Positions 1 to 12,143 are shown, counted from the stretch's first letter. The stretch is DNA of 64,000 nt from Symbiodinium kawagutii (GCA_009767595.1 VSDK01002092.1:244507-308506); one strand, 5' to 3'. Notes: generated by a model from the letters alone, not told the origin. Program-made: numbers and translations.

Positions 1-224
1 ACCATGGACGCTTAATACGGACTGATATGGGGGTACCCCGTTGACTTAAGAAACTTGCAGTATTAACCACTAGTATTAACCATCATTTACCATTACTTGC
101 CATTATCAATCGTTATCAGCCCACCTGGGCCTGCACACAGGCCGAGGATTGAGAAGCAAACCTGGAAAAATCAATCGTTATCAACCACTATAATCCCTTC
201 TTGACCCACTATTCATCAACTATT

Positions 225-338
225 TGGCAGTGGGTCAAAACCCCGTACCCCTGGTTCCCTATCATTTACCATTGTTTCCCTTATTATTGTTGATCCTTAT
301 CCACCATTAGTTGGTTGGTTGATATTGACCCATAGCCA
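225..338 (-). repeat. Inverted-repeat element family 3, copy 1
   Basis: The 114-bp element begins TGGCAGTGGGTCAA and ends TTGACCCATAGCCA, imperfect 14-bp terminal inverted repeats with two mismatches. The interior (CCCTGGTTCCCTATCA, TTATTGTTGATC) matches copies at 48,498 and 55,725. The length and terminal repeats resemble a MITE. No transposase is seen. Confidence 0.6.
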
Positions 339-358
339 TATTTCAAGAAAAACCACCA

Positions 359-433
359 TAAATCATCCAATACTAGTCATTTATACTAGTAAACCAACCA
401 TCTTTTGGGGTCCCCCATTTTGAGAAACCACCA
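359..433 (+). repeat. Inverted-repeat element family 1, degenerate copy
   Basis: The right arm GGGGTCCCCCATTTTGAGAAACCACC and the core words AATCATCC and AGTAAACCAACCA are shared with better copies at 3,147 and 32,213. The left arm is poorly preserved. Confidence 0.45.
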
Positions 434-474
434 TTTCAAGAAACACCCACATACTCGTTCCTGATGTCCTGCAG

Positions 475-530
475 CTTCCCCCGGCCGCTCGCAGCTTGGC
501 CGGTAGCACCGGTGACTCAGCGACGAACAG
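475..530 (+). CDS. Candidate internal exon, unidentified gene
   Basis: A 56-base GC-rich open segment lies between a splice acceptor (CCTGCAG just before 475) and a donor of the form ACAG|GTGTGAG at 531. It reads LPPAARSLAGSTGDSATN plus a partial codon. The upstream 400 bases are A/C-rich (ATCAACC words) and the downstream 500 bases are G/T-rich (TGGTTGAT words), which is the pattern seen around the firmly identified exons further on. No family is recognised, and the segment is too short to prove coding. Confidence 0.4.
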
Positions 531-1520
531 GTGTGAGGCAATGATTAATTCGTGGTCAATGAAGGTGAATCATTGGTGATTAGTAGGTCTGACTATGGTA
601 GATGATTCGCGATTAATTGATCATTCGTAGGTCTGACTTCTTCATCATAGTCAATGAAGGTGAATTAATTGGTGATTAGGTCTGAAGGTTAATGACTATG
701 ATAAATAAGGTTAGCGATATTGGTTGCTGAAGGTTAATGATGGTGCATGATTGGTGATTATAAGTGCTTTGGGTAAATTATCATAGAAAGGGTCATAATA
801 CTGCTTTATAAAGGTTGAACATGGTTGATAAGTTAGTGATGAATAAAGGTTTGTAGGGCTGAAAAATCATGGCAAATACTTGTCAACCAATGACTAGTGA
901 TTAGTTGGCTCGCGGCCAACTGAGGCGAACCAGTGATTACTTGATGGTTAGTGCTTGATGAATAATGGTTCACAACCAACAAGATGACGTTTGAGAATTG
1001 ATATAGAAATGAAAAAAGGGGTAAGAATGGCTAGTTCAGTGGTTAGGAATGAATGAGCTGTGGTTACGTTCAGCTAATATCAACCACTAGTAAACACCCT
1101 TACGCTTACCGGCTTGCCACTACCAACCACCAACAAATAGGGTTGTTGATGAATGATCAATCAATGGTTAGTGTTTGATCACGGTCAAAGACAACTTTGG
1201 TACCTATTGATTGGTTGATTCAACCGTTAATTGATCATCAGTTGGTACCTTCTGGTCAAAGAATGCTTCATGACCTCGGACAACCAGAAGGTACTCCTAG
1301 AAGACAATGTCGTGCCATCAAAAATAGGCTGCAGTCGGTGCAGAACGAACAGTGTGCCCATTGCATCCATTCAATAGCCTCTAGGGGGTCATGAGCCACT
1401 TAGTAATCGGAGTTTTGTGCAACTGCCGTCGACTTTTTTGCAAACATCTTCGAATATTTTTTACAGATGTAGAATGTGAACCAAGTTCCATTGTGTTTTC
1501 GAAATCATAACCCATGTTCA

Positions 1521-1930
1521 CTTGGTGTGCCATTGGGGGCAGCATTGCTAACCAGCATATTTTCCAATCCTTGGAAAAACAAAACGCAAGCTGGCGATGT
1601 GATTTTGATTGCGTGCCTTGCTCGTGACCTACAAATTGGTTTTGGCAGTGTGCCATGGGGATCTGGTGCTCAAACAGCTTTGTTTGAACTGCTCGCTGCT
1701 CTCATGCGCTACCAAGGCTTTCAACGGCGTGCCATTGGGGAAAACATTTCTCACCAGATCTAACCAGCGTATTTGTTCAATCTTTGAAATGACAAAACGC
1801 AAGCTGGCGATGTGATTTTGATTGCATGCCTTGCTCATGACCTACAAATTGGTTTTGGCAGTGTGCCATGGGAATTGGATGTTCGAACGGCCAGCGTTAG
1901 ATTGCGCATGCCCATGTGCGTTGTACGCAA
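1521..1930. repeat. Tandem duplication with unit of about 210 bp
   Basis: Two consecutive copies start near 1,521 and 1,731. Both contain GTGCCATTGGGG, a segment around CAAAACGCAAGCTGGCGATG, then TGACCTACAAATTGG and GTGTGCCATGGG. They diverge by scattered substitutions. Short ORFs overlap in several frames, but no family is recognised. Confidence 0.7.
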
Positions 1931-1948
1931 TGAGATCTTTGCCATGGC

Positions 1949-2051
1949 GGTGCCAATACGAATTAGCCAGTTGGCATGACTTTGGCGTGACTTTTGGAAA
2001 TGGCGGTGCCAATAGGATCTAGCATGTTGGCATGACTTTGGCGTGACTTTG
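1949..2051. repeat. Tandem repeat, about 52-bp unit, two copies
   Basis: CGGTGCCAATA followed by GTTGGCATGACTTTGGCGTG occurs at 1,949-2,003 and again at 2,004-2,051. It follows directly on the 210-bp tandem duplication, so the locus has expanded by local duplication more than once. Confidence 0.7.
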
Positions 2052-2920
2052 TCGGGCGTGTGTACCTGCTTCATCAGTGAGTTGGATCTGGCGGGACGAG
2101 GGCTGGTGGGAAACTCCCCTCCGTTGATCATGATCAATCGTTGGCCAAGGTTGGGTCAATGGTGAACCAATGGTTAATGATACGGTAGTGAATTGTTGTC
2201 TTGTAATCGCTAAACAATGGTGAGTCTAATTGCAAATGGTTGCTTAACAATAGATGGTTGATAATGGCTAATAGTGATGCATGTTTGGTGGATCATGGTC
2301 AATAGGTGATTTATTGTTGGGTACAATGAGGCTTTGATAAAGGTTGGTCATCATTTTTTGTTGGGGGACCCTCTCCGTTCCAAGTTTGATACTTGGGTAT
2401 CGATGGAACATTGGGACAGGGAATGGGACTGAACACCAAACAATCGAATGAATCGAGTCACAGCAGATCTCATGGAATGGGAGGTATTTCGGTGAATGCA
2501 CTACGAATGAGGGTTGCTTCACGCCTCAAGAGCTGGGTTGAGTGAGTCCTTGTCTCAATTACTCGACCCTTGTTCCCCAGGAATGGCATTTTGTTACCCT
2601 ACCACTTCAAAGAGCGCTGGCGTGCACACTCCAGGTTGATTGATCATGAACCAACAATAAGTCAAGCAGTAGTGGCTGCATGTTGACGACTAGACATTCA
2701 CCAATGATTACCAATCATGAGCCAATCATTCACCATTAGAAGTACTTGAGAAATTGATTGTATCATGTTTTATTTTCAGTATAAATCAATTTTATTTTCA
2801 GTATAAACCCCTAAGAAATGGTCAGTACATGTTAACTAATTAATCAAACACCCACCAGCGATGAATCATGGACCATGTCGGACGCATCCTGGGCCTCCAA
2901 GGTGCAAGTGGTGCTTTCAG

Positions 2921-2977
2921 GCGCCTGATGCGGCGGTGCCATCCTGGATGAAGCCCCACGGGGAGCTAAGCTGAGGG
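2921..2977 (+). CDS. Candidate exon, possibly terminal
   Basis: After an acceptor (GGTGCTTTCAG) the + strand reads APDAAVPSWMKPHGELS and a TGA. The segment is GC-rich against an AT-rich background and A/C-rich text precedes it, as for other exons. No family is recognised, and coding is only suggested. Confidence 0.3.
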
Positions 2978-3093
2978 ATTAGCTGTGGTCGTTATAGCTT
3001 TAGAAGATTGGATGGCAGCATCATCATATCATCTTCATCGATAAGATCGCCATCAAGGATTAGCCATCTTCGATCCTCTCATCTTCATCAACT

Positions 3094-3150
3094 GGTCGGT
3101 GGTTTCAAACATCTTTTATTTCCCCTGGTAGTTATTGACAAATGGTTGGT
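3094..3150 (+). repeat. Family 2 element, left half only
   Basis: ACTGGTCGGTGGTTTCAAAC and TTTATTTCCC match the left halves of the complete family 2 copies at 56,584 and 59,321. The right half is missing and a family 1 element starts immediately, so the two are chimeric or one inserted into the other. Confidence 0.55.
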
Positions 3151-3246
3151 TTCTCAAAATAGGGGTACCCCTAAATCATCCTTAGTTAAACCATTTATAG
3201 TAATAAACCAACCGTATTCTAGGGGTTCCCTATTTTAATAAACCAC
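3147..3246 (+). repeat. Inverted-repeat element family 1, copy
   Basis: The left arm TGGTTTCTCAAAATAGGGG is answered by a right arm CCCTATTTTAATAAACCA about 100 bp later, with AAATCATCC and ATAAACCAACC in the core. The same structure recurs at about a dozen places in the window. Confidence 0.75.
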
Positions 3247-3450
3247 CAACTTCAGATCATTTCGATTGTTATGCTTCGTTGATCGATCTCGAGACTTCGT
3301 CCTTGTTGAGATCTGATAATGTTGATGTCGGGTGCCGTTGGGCACACTTCAGTGATACCGGTTGTGCTGGGAACAGGACACCATTGAACCTGAAAAACTG
3401 CTGGAAGATGAGGCTGATCGATTTGGAGAGATATGTTTGTAGGGTTATTT

Positions 3451-3560
3451 GGGTGTTTCTCAAGATATAGGGGTTCCCCAAAATCATCTCGTATCAACCA
3501 TCTATAAATAGAGGATGAACCAACCAATATTTTGAGGGTTCCCTATTTTGAGAAACCACC
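3451..3560 (+). repeat. Inverted-repeat element family 1, copy
   Basis: The left arm GGGTGTTTCTCAAGATATAG pairs with the right arm CCCTATTTTGAGAAACCACC. The core AAATCATC and GAACCAACCA is as in other copies. Confidence 0.75.
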
Positions 3561-3599
3561 TCTTACGGTTTTACCACCTGCTTTCAGCTGTGGCAACCC

Positions 3600-3733
3600 C
3601 CAGGGTTTCAGCAGCACAGGCGAAGCCAACAACCGGAGAAGACAGAGGAACAATCGGATCCATTCAGGTCGACAAGTACCTTGTTGACATTGGTGGTGAA
3701 GAGGGAGCTCAGGAGCCAGGGATATCCGTTTAG
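3600..3733 (+). CDS. Candidate exon, unidentified
   Basis: A frame runs from an acceptor-like TTTCAG|CAGCACAG to a TAG at 3,731. It includes GTIGSIQVDKYLVDIGGEEG, whose mixed acidic and hydrophobic composition looks like protein rather than repeat. It follows directly on a family 1 element. It may be a terminal exon or chance. Confidence 0.3.
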
Positions 3734-3780
3734 CCCTGTAAAGGCCCTTTGAAGGGCCCTTCAAAGGCCTTTAAAGGGGG
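3733..3780. repeat. Perfect 22-bp palindrome in CTTTAAAGG-rich block
   Basis: CCTTTGAAGGGCCCTTCAAA followed by GG equals its own reverse complement, and flanking TAAAGG/CCTTTA extends the symmetry. A related block (AGCCCTTTAAAGGGCC) occurs at 44,170 followed by similar text, so this is a dispersed repeat with a strong hairpin. Confidence 0.7.
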
Positions 3781-4007
3781 AGAAGGAGGTACCAGGAGTG
3801 CCCTAACCACATGGTAGTTTATGAAGGATGCCGTCGCATTCTGATATTCTGTAGTTTTGAGAGAAGTACCTTTGACGAGCCCATGCAGTTGTGGTGGGCA
3901 GGTTGCCTTTCTGATTTGCTTGCATCCAACACAAAGCTAGGGAGAAGCATCCAGAGGTCCTTGTTGTCGGTGTTTATTGATGATATGTCATTGGTGCTAC
4001 AGACGAG

Positions 4008-4093
4008 TAGTAAACTCGACTTTAGTAGTAAACTTGACTTTAGTAGTAGACTTGACTTTAGTAGTAGACTTGACTTTAGTATACTTTAGTAGA
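4008..4093. repeat. Tandem repeat, about 18-bp unit
   Basis: About four copies of AGTAGTAGACTTGACTTT run head to tail, with small variants (AAACTCGAC, AAACTTGAC) at the 5' end. Confidence 0.8.
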
Positions 4094-4589
4094 AAACAAC
4101 TACCATAAGACTCGACCCTTCAAGGCGTGTTTTTCCTTGGATGTGGATGAAGATAGCGCTGCAGCTGGTTTCATCTGTCATGGGGAAGCCGGCGTCCAGC
4201 TCCACTGGGGATTGTGACGGCCGCATGCGACTGCGCGTGCGTGTGCTATAGCAGGTTCCCACCGATTCCCACATTAGCCCAGCCTTTTTTCCAGATATTT
4301 TGATTATGGCTTCGTCAGCAATGCTGAATCTTCATCATTTTCGGCGATTCATCCACTACTACTGGTTGCAAACCTCTAACTACTATGCTGGTCACTTGAC
4401 TACCATTTATTATCATCATATTATTGGAGAAGCTAACTAGCATTCACTTCGATTGACCATTTTACTACCTTCACTTCCATACTACCACTAACGACCGTTA
4501 ACTACCATTGACTACCATCAATTACCACTAACCACCATTGACTACCACCATTTGCTACTACCGTTTCTCCATGATTTTCACCTGCTCAG

Positions 4590-4679
4590 TTCGGCCCTAT
4601 GTTCATCCTGGGCCCATCGGTTGACCATCTCAGATACCTGAACTGCCAGCGATGGGTTGCGGGTTCCAACCAGATGTAG
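4590..4679 (+). CDS. Candidate terminal exon, unidentified gene
   Basis: After the acceptor CACCTGCTCAG the frame reads FGPMFILGPSVDHLRYLNCQ and then RWVAGSNQM and a TAG. The 200 bases upstream are dense A/C-rich repeat text (ACCATTGACTACCA), as before other exons. The hydrophobic and aromatic composition looks real. I do not recognise the protein. It may belong with the candidate exons at 475-3,733. Confidence 0.45.
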   Translation, partial: FGPMFILGPSVDHLRYLNCQRWVAGSNQM

Positions 4680-5246
4680 CGCTCCAAACGGTGAGTAGGC
4701 CAGTGGAAGCCCTGAGTAATTTCTGAGTCCAACAAAGTACAGTAGATGGATAAAGCATCACTAGCAATAGTAGGTGAAGAGCCATTACCACATCTATCCC
4801 ATGGTTTTAAACACAATCAAAAGTAATCACTATGAAGGAAAGTAAGAACATGTGTAATTAGTAGTGACATATCAAGATTAGTTTGTAGATTAGTTTGTAA
4901 TTCCCACAATAACCAATATGACCTAACAATTCTTTAGCCATCATTGACCATTATCAACCACTATATTTATTTACTAATCAACCATGGTTGGCAACAAACC
5001 ATTATGAACAAACCACCGACCATGATCATCCGTGATCAGCCATCATTGACAATTATCAACCGTTATGTGTGTGTGTGTCATTGTCTCCTACCACTACCAT
5101 CATTGGCCTTTCCATCATGACCATTATGATTGCCACTATCAAGCATTATCACCTATTATTAGCCATGACTTTTCATGATTTAGCCATCATTAAATCATCA
5201 CTGGCCCTCATTTGCCATTCTGTACCATCAACCAACCGTTCATCAG

Positions 5247-5340
5247 CAAACCCGATCCATGAGCTGCCAAGGCCTGATCGAACAGCGTGTTGCTGCAAAT
5301 ACACGGCCAAAAGCCAGCTCGAGTCAGCAAAAGAATCCAA
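5247..5340 (+). CDS. Candidate exon, unidentified
   Basis: After A/C-rich intron-like text and CATCAG, the frame reads NPIHELPRPDRTACCCKYTA and continues to a Trp near 5,345. It is richer in charged and cysteine codons than the surroundings. The following sequence becomes AT-rich (ATAATGATCAGTATA words). No family is recognised. Confidence 0.3.
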
Positions 5341-6054
5341 CTGTTGGAAGTTTCCAAAACAAATATTATGGTATAATTACCAGTATAATGATCTCGTAAT
5401 AAGAAATACTTTACTATATAATCTATATACCAAAAGCGAAAGAAGGTGGAAATTATATATACATTATACCATTGCCTCCTTCATTACTATGGTATAGTTG
5501 CCAGTATAATGGTCAGTATAGAGTATAGATGATCAGTACTGTTCCATAACTGATGATAGAAAAGTATGATTATGATGATCAGTATAAGAGTATGGATTAT
5601 TGTTTTAATTTCCACCTTTTCCACCGACTCTTATTGGCATGATTATCACTATAAGAGTAGGATGACTAGGAATGGATGACTTTATCCGGAAGTTCCTTAT
5701 TCTGAATAGATGGAAACTTTTGCTCAAGAATAGTGGACTAAGAAAACTATCAAACACTTTCAACTTTTCCAAGAGTATAGTATACTCTATCCATGAGCAT
5801 AATTAGAAACGCAACAAAATAGGATGCTTAATTGAAAAATCTGAACATATGATGGTAAGAAGTGTGTGAATTCTTGTTTGGGGGGAATCTCCTAGCAGTC
5901 ATTTGGATAGTAAAGCAGGGTTTTATGGAATTTGAGAAGGACAGATAGACATGTTGATCAATGTTTATTTACATATACCTTTGATACCTATATGTAGACA
6001 TGTGTGTTACCACTATCTATTTACATTCACACTTAAGACGCACACACACACAGA

Positions 6055-6178
6055 TACATACATACATACATACATTACATTACATTACATTACATTACGT
6101 TACGTTACGTTACGCTACGTTACGTTACATTACATTACATTACATTACATTACATTACATTACATTACATTACATACA
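6055..6178. repeat. Pentanucleotide array (ATTAC)n with a variant block
   Basis: About two dozen tandem copies of TACAT follow a short CATA run. In the middle, copies read TACGT (and one TACGC) as a contiguous block flanked by standard copies, which suggests local spread of one A-to-G variant. Confidence 0.9.
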
Positions 6179-9067
6179 TATATCTATAATTTGCATATAA
6201 AAATATATAGATAGATATTCATTTGCTTGTATAATTTTATTTGCACACCAAAGTTTTTACTGATTGAATATGACAAGTTCCATGCTAAGCCCCTCATCAT
6301 TCGCTACGGCTAATGGTGCATCTTTTGTCGGTGTCAGAAACTGGGGGATCGACTGGCAGGTGACTAAATGACATGCCCTTCAGCAAACTAACATGGAAGC
6401 GGAAATCCATGGTTTTTAATGGTTTACCTACAAAAATGGTTGTTTATAATGGTTTTACCTTTAAAAATGGTGATGTTGAGCTTTTAGATTAGTTTGCCAG
6501 AGTGTAAATTATATCCTAGAGATGGAAGATCAAATTGGATCATCCCCATCGGAACAGTAAATAAGTGTAAAGAATGGCAACCCTGGATGAAGGAAACCCT
6601 TGGTTGATTACTAACTCGGGGATATCTCCCCGCCTTGGCTTCACAGTGAAGTGGTACCCCCTCAATGACTAACTCTAGGGCTTGCAAACCCCAGGTTTAT
6701 CACGAATCTGAATAGTGAATATAATATGAATGAATATGGAGAATATTTCCCATTTACTCCCGGATGGCACACATAGACACAATCAAAAGGATTGGATTGA
6801 CTTCTGCCCGTATTGCGCAAACACCCCTGCAAGAATTTGGTGTACAAGCATGGCAATATCAAGCACTTTCAGATGATGTGCCATTAATACTGGTGCCATA
6901 AATCCACCCAAGTTGTCTACTAATATCTAAGAATTTTTGGAAAATTAGCATGGTAGATTAACAATACTGATTACCAGATGGCCATTGGTAGATTGACAAT
7001 CTATCATATTAACATTGCTGATGGTAATAGTAATAACCGATTGCTACTATTATCAAAAATTACCATTGGCAACTTGCTTGATTATATCACCGTTTTGTTA
7101 CTTTTGCCTCCTCCAATGGTCAATCTACCGCAAAGTGGCAAGGTGTTTTACTCCCACCCAGGCACCGAGGCTGATGTTGAAGACTACCACCACTATCCAC
7201 CACTTTGGCTTTGGAAAGCGGACTTTTACCATCTTACAATGTATACGTCAACGTGACATGAAACTAGTCTAGTTAAGAAGAGTAATATGAATGAACCTAA
7301 GAAAGAGTCAAGAATAGTTACAATACATCGTAAGTCATCTTACTTATTGATTGTGAACACATTTTTAAAAGCTGAGATAAACATCAATCTTGAAAAGCTG
7401 AATTTCAAAATCTAACTCAAGTTAGTTTGTTGGAAGAAAAACTGACTCGGGTTTTCTCACATCTTGAAATACCATCGAGCAAGACACACAGTTTTTGAGG
7501 ACCTTGTGGAGCTTGGGATTCAGCGGCGTTTCCCAGAGGATCATGGTCCCTTAGCTCGTCCTTCAAAGGATTCAGTTGGATGTGTCCATAGGTGCATCCA
7601 AGGAACATAGACGTAATTTCCCTACTTCTGATTGATGGTTGATGTGGAATTCATTGGTTTGTTGCTTGCTGTTGGCCAATGATTGTCAAAAAATGTTGAA
7701 GTGTTCGTTGATTGGTTGGTGCTTGGGTATCCATCTGTGGACACGCACATTTAAGATATCGGCGCCACGTTACTGCAGCGCAAGTGCTGCACTGAACTTT
7801 GCTCGCGCAGTGGTAGCAGGATTCGTTGATTCGTACAGCCGGGCTTGGCGCGAGATGATTTTGGCGCCGCGGTTTACGCATGGCGGTGCAAAGGACCATA
7901 CCAGCAGCACAAAGTGTTCAAGCTCTAGATGTCGGGATATACGTTATGATTTTGCAAGAGTACGGTGGGTTCCAAAGCTAGTCATGTTTTGGGCGCGGTG
8001 GGCCCCCCTAGACTTGGTTTATGAGGCCATTGAACTTATAGTTGTACCATCACTGGTAGTTACCCTAGTTGGAAACCAACTGATAGTCAATATTTACAAC
8101 TGTTAACCACTCTTATAACCACAGTCATAACTGGTAGTTAGCCAAGCGTGAACTAACACCACGGCTGGTGAGATGGGGCCCACCTTGACTGTCTGTTGGG
8201 AGCGAGGCCACCAGGGGTACCCTGTCACAGGGAGCGAGGCCATGGAAGATACGAGTGGAGAATGCTAGATGATCTTCGTAGGTCTCGGGTTCACTGCTCT
8301 TGCTACTAGAATTCATGCTGAAAATTGTGTTTCCAGCAGCGAATGTCCTCAACAACCACCCATGGTTACCCGAAGTAGCGAAACAGCACTTCAAAAGGAA
8401 CATGTCAATGATTTTCTCTACATCTAGGGGTTGGAGAGAATCTTGGTCATGTCTGTGGGTGAAAATCACTGATTACTCACAGAATGAGAAGGTGAGAATG
8501 CAACAGCTGAACTCCTTTATTCATCATGTTATTTGTTGACAAACGCATGGCGGTTTGGTTATGACCCGCCACCACACTAGTATTGAAAAAGTATCTCGCA
8601 GCAAAAATTGACACAAATTGGAAAGCACCAACATAGCATGATACCATATGCACCACTTAAGTGGTGGACCTTCGATATGTGTGTGTGGGAGATATGTGCA
8701 GATTCAAATGTGTTTTCTTAGATTTATTTATGCCTATGTATACATACAAATCAATAAGCCTATGTCCTTTGGAAAGCAAACTACATCACCTAGCGAATTG
8801 CACTGACATTGCTGGTAGATCCTTTGCAAAGCTCAGAGCGGTGTCAAAGCCCGAACTGCCGGTTGATCATTCACCAATATCCATGCAGTGACAACAAGCC
8901 ACGGACTTGATGACCGAAACTTGTGATGTGGCATCTCCAAATTGGCTGGGGGGCAACACCCATTCTCTTTTAGTTGCTTGGTATGCATGGTATCCATGAT
9001 TACTCCATCTTGGCATGTCTTTTTTCACATGGTTCATGATCGTACTCTGTGTTGAGACCATGAAAAG

Positions 9068-9168
9068 CCATTGAAAACAGGGGCAATCGCCCCATCGGAC
9101 CATTGAAACCGTCCAAATCCATTGAAAGCAAGGGGGAATCACCCCAGTTGGACCATTGGAACCATGGA
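9068..9168. repeat. Tandem repeat, about 51-bp unit, two copies
   Basis: CCATTGAAAACAGGGGCAAT through GGACCATTGAAACC is repeated directly as CCATTGAAAGCAAGGGGGAA through GGACCATTGGAACC. Each unit contains a small internal GGGG/CCCC inverted repeat. Confidence 0.65.
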
Positions 9169-9259
9169 AAGCTATTGAGAAGCAGCGTATTTTGATCAGG
9201 AGGACAACCATCATTGGGGATGACCCCAACTGAAGAGTTTGGATGCTGAAGGATCGACA

Positions 9260-9335
9260 ATGCGTCGCTGGGCGGCGCTCCCAGAGCGGATCAGGGCGAT
9301 GCGGCAGCGGATCCCGCGAACGTTCCGATGTGTTT
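9260..9335 (+). CDS. Candidate exon, frame uncertain
   Basis: This is a sharply GC-rich island in AT-rich surroundings. From the ATG at 9,260 it reads MRRWAALPERIRAMRQRIPR, an Arg-rich, acid-poor stretch resembling an organelle presequence. Another frame reads NASLGGAPRADQGDAAADPA. It lies upstream of the PPR gene and could be its first exon, but nothing in the sequence joins them. Confidence 0.25.
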
Positions 9336-9909
9336 TCATGGGGAATAATGATCAGATCATTTTGATTGAGGCGTGTTTCTGACATGTTAATATGATCCAA
9401 CAATATCCAGTCATGAACATGATTGGAGTGAAGAAACAGTTTCCGGGATGCCCCTGTGGACCACCCGACTCAGAAATTTATTTCCAGTGAATCAGCATGA
9501 CCAGAAGATGGGATTCCAGGCCACTCGGGTGAATGCGCAGGTAGCGATCGCAACTTTGTCACATGTTTTCTTCCACAAAAGCAGACCATAAATACTTGGA
9601 TGGGGATGGGAGGTGATTGTTAATATGTGTTGATAAACCTGTATCAATTGTTGACGGTTCTGGACCCCTAAGACCTTGCGATACTTGTCTGAACATAGCT
9701 TTGTCCTGAGCCGCTGATTTGCGATGTGCAACCAAAGTGCTGTTCACTTCGTTCGGGGCTGAGTGAATTCCACCCCACCATTTAAAGGGTCCAGGCGACT
9801 TGAAAATCACATCACTCTCCTCTCGCGCAATGGACCCTGGTCGTGGCGTGTTGGCCTGGTAACAATCGCAGGGTGCACCAACGGACGCCACGACACCAAA
9901 GACTCTAAG

Positions 9910-10010
9910 ATGAGGCTGAGCCCTGGTGCGACGCCGATCCAAAAGGCTGCGCCAACTGCTGTGGCAGACAATGATGTTGAAGAACAGTCAGTGGATGATA
10001 ATGTTCGGTA
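9910..10010 (+). CDS. Candidate exon with ATG, unidentified
   Basis: From the ATG at 9,910 the frame reads MRLSPGATPIQKAAPTAVAD and continues with acidic residues (NDVEEQSVDD). A (CAT)n array follows 170 bases later. It could be a 5' exon of the PPR gene or chance. Confidence 0.25.
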
Positions 10011-10179
10011 CTGGCTGGTGATAATGGTTGATAAGCCTAATATGCCAGAGGCCAAAGTCTTTGTGCGTTTCTTGCGTCTCTTGTCTTTGTATCAAAACCT
10101 TTTTGTCATGAACAGATGGATGCAGTAATTGCTTAAAGACAGGTGTTCTTTGAGGGGAACAAAGGTTACGCACCGCCCA

Positions 10180-10475
<296 letters not shown>

Positions 10476-10964
10476 TGGACTGCAAGGACCCATGTTTGCT
10501 GATGGCGGTTTGTTTTCCACAATGGATTTGAAGACCACATGAAGCAACAACCAGGCAGTGATGGGAGCAAGATTCTTTGCTCGCTGCCTTTGCTGCTGAC
10601 TTAACAGTTCATATATACTATGTATATAGATTTGTTTTCATCTATACCCATAGATAGATATGCGCATACTGAGTGAACATGTTTGAGCTAAGCAAATGGA
10701 GTTGTTCTATGTCCAATAGATGAGAACCGTCGTGTATCAGTTGCTCCTCTTGAGTCTTGGCTGTTGAGGGTGTTGCTGTTAATGCTTTTGCCATCTTTAT
10801 CGCCGTTTTTTGCTTTTGCTGCTGCCGCTGTTGTGCTGTTGTTGTTGTTGTTGATGATGTTGCTCCGTATTGTTGCAACCGACATTGCAAGTGTTGTGAT
10901 GTTTCGTCCTGTTGTTCAGATTTGTTCAAGAGATGTTCTTCGGAAAGCAACTTCTCCTCAAAGG

Positions 10965-11148
10965 AATTCGTTCGTTCGGCGGTTGGAGCCGGCCATTCCC
11001 GGCTGCTGCCAGCGCGCGCTTATGCCGTGGTGATGCCATGCGGACTCGTTGCGGCCGCTTGTTGCAGGGTAACCAGGCACTGGCCAAAGCCCGGAAGTGG
11101 ATGGCGGCTCTGTCCTTTCTGCTGTCTTTTCCAGACTGTCACTTGCAG
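10965..11148 (+). CDS. PPR gene, exon a
   Basis: Frame 1 reads ...ALAKARKWMAALSFLLSF then PDCHLQ and stops at a GC donor (TTGCAG|GCAGGAGG). KARKWMAALSFLLSF matches the first helix of a PPR. The exon may start only at 11,077, where AACCAG|GCACTGG is a good acceptor. The upstream part (CRGDAMRTRCGRLLQG) is less certain. The end phase is 0, matching the next exon. Confidence 0.65.
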
Positions 11149-12024
11149 GCAGGAGGGACACCTGGAAAAACACGCCAACAGGTGTTGGATGTCTTTGTTG
11201 GGCAGTGAACCTATCGGGCAGATCCGAGCAGTTGAGTGGCACTCCTGTTGATATCAACTATCAGCTTTGATGTCAGAAACCAGCACAAGAGGATGGCGCA
11301 ACAAATTGCTCATTTTTTTTGGTGAGGATTACTATTTCTTGCATTGTTTGGGGACAATCCAAATATCAACAACCACCAACTGGTTGGTGGTTGCAAGGTG
11401 TTCTCCAACCATTTGCTTCAAGAGTATCTGTTAAGAGAGTTCGCAGTTGGAATGGCAGCACCGAACGCCGAACCTTCTTACTTGTAATGTTATTGTTCAT
11501 CTCACGGTGAAGAAGGGTGTGGACAACTATGTGGCCTCGTGATTCACCGAGCAGATTCAGTTCATCGCATACCTAAGTAAACCTGGGGATGAATTCAGGG
11601 TCACAACTAGTCCTACCATAAGCCAGGGTTGAATGTAAACATGTTTTGCCCCACTTTCCAGGATGCACAACATGAAAATGCATGAAGTAAGCTTTTGCAT
11701 TTGCTTTGGTGACATGTTCTCATAGAAAGCATCGCAGTGAGGCCGTTGGGGAAGGGAGTGATGACCGTGCGCAGGCGGATGAATTTAGCTATGGCTCAGC
11801 CATCCGGGCGTGCCACACCTGGACTTTGTCCTTCCTTCTGTTGAAGCAGACACTCGGCCTGCAGCTTCGTACTAACAGCTNNNNNNNNNNNNNNNNNNNN
11901 NNNNNNNNNNNNNNNNNNNNNNNNNNNNNNNNNNNNNNNNNNNNNNNNNNNNNNNNNNNNNNNNNNNNNNNNNNNNNNNNNNNNNNNNNNNNNNNNNNNN
12001 NNNNNNNNNNNNNNNNNNNNNNGC

Positions 12025-12055
<31 letters not shown>

Positions 12056-12076
12056 AAAACAGCAAGGACAGCAATG

Positions 12077-12143
<67 letters not shown>

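Larger units (their letters stand above)
531..2880. other. Intron or intergenic stretch without recognisable gene
   Basis: Bases 531-1,070 are G/T-rich text made from TGGTTGAT-like words. They are followed by the tandem duplications at 1,521-2,051 and more mixed low-complexity sequence with TGGTTAATGAT words. Short ORFs here are uninterrupted only by chance and have no protein-like composition. Confidence 0.5.
5400..9230. other. Long stretch with repeats and no convincing gene
   Basis: It contains ATAATGGTCAGTATA-rich sequence to 5,700, the TACAT array at 6,055-6,178, then AT-rich and TGG-rich non-coding text. Around 7,760-7,900 and 8,160-8,330 there are GC-richer patches (for example GCGCCACGTTACTGCAGCGC) that could be short exons, but I cannot fix a frame or splice sites. 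Confidence 0.4.

Noticed and set aside
324..338. Relict of the dinoflagellate spliced leader (CCGTAGCCATTTTGG)
   Set aside because: ACCCATAGCCAT recurs at 328, 51,060 and 55,835, and ACCCGTAGCCAT at 56,417, and resembles the leader. In the complete copies it is the terminal inverted repeat of the family 3 elements, and the GGCTCAAG half of the leader is never present.
5951..6214. ORF of repeated Thr-Leu-His-Tyr residues
   Set aside because: It is a translation of the TACAT array.
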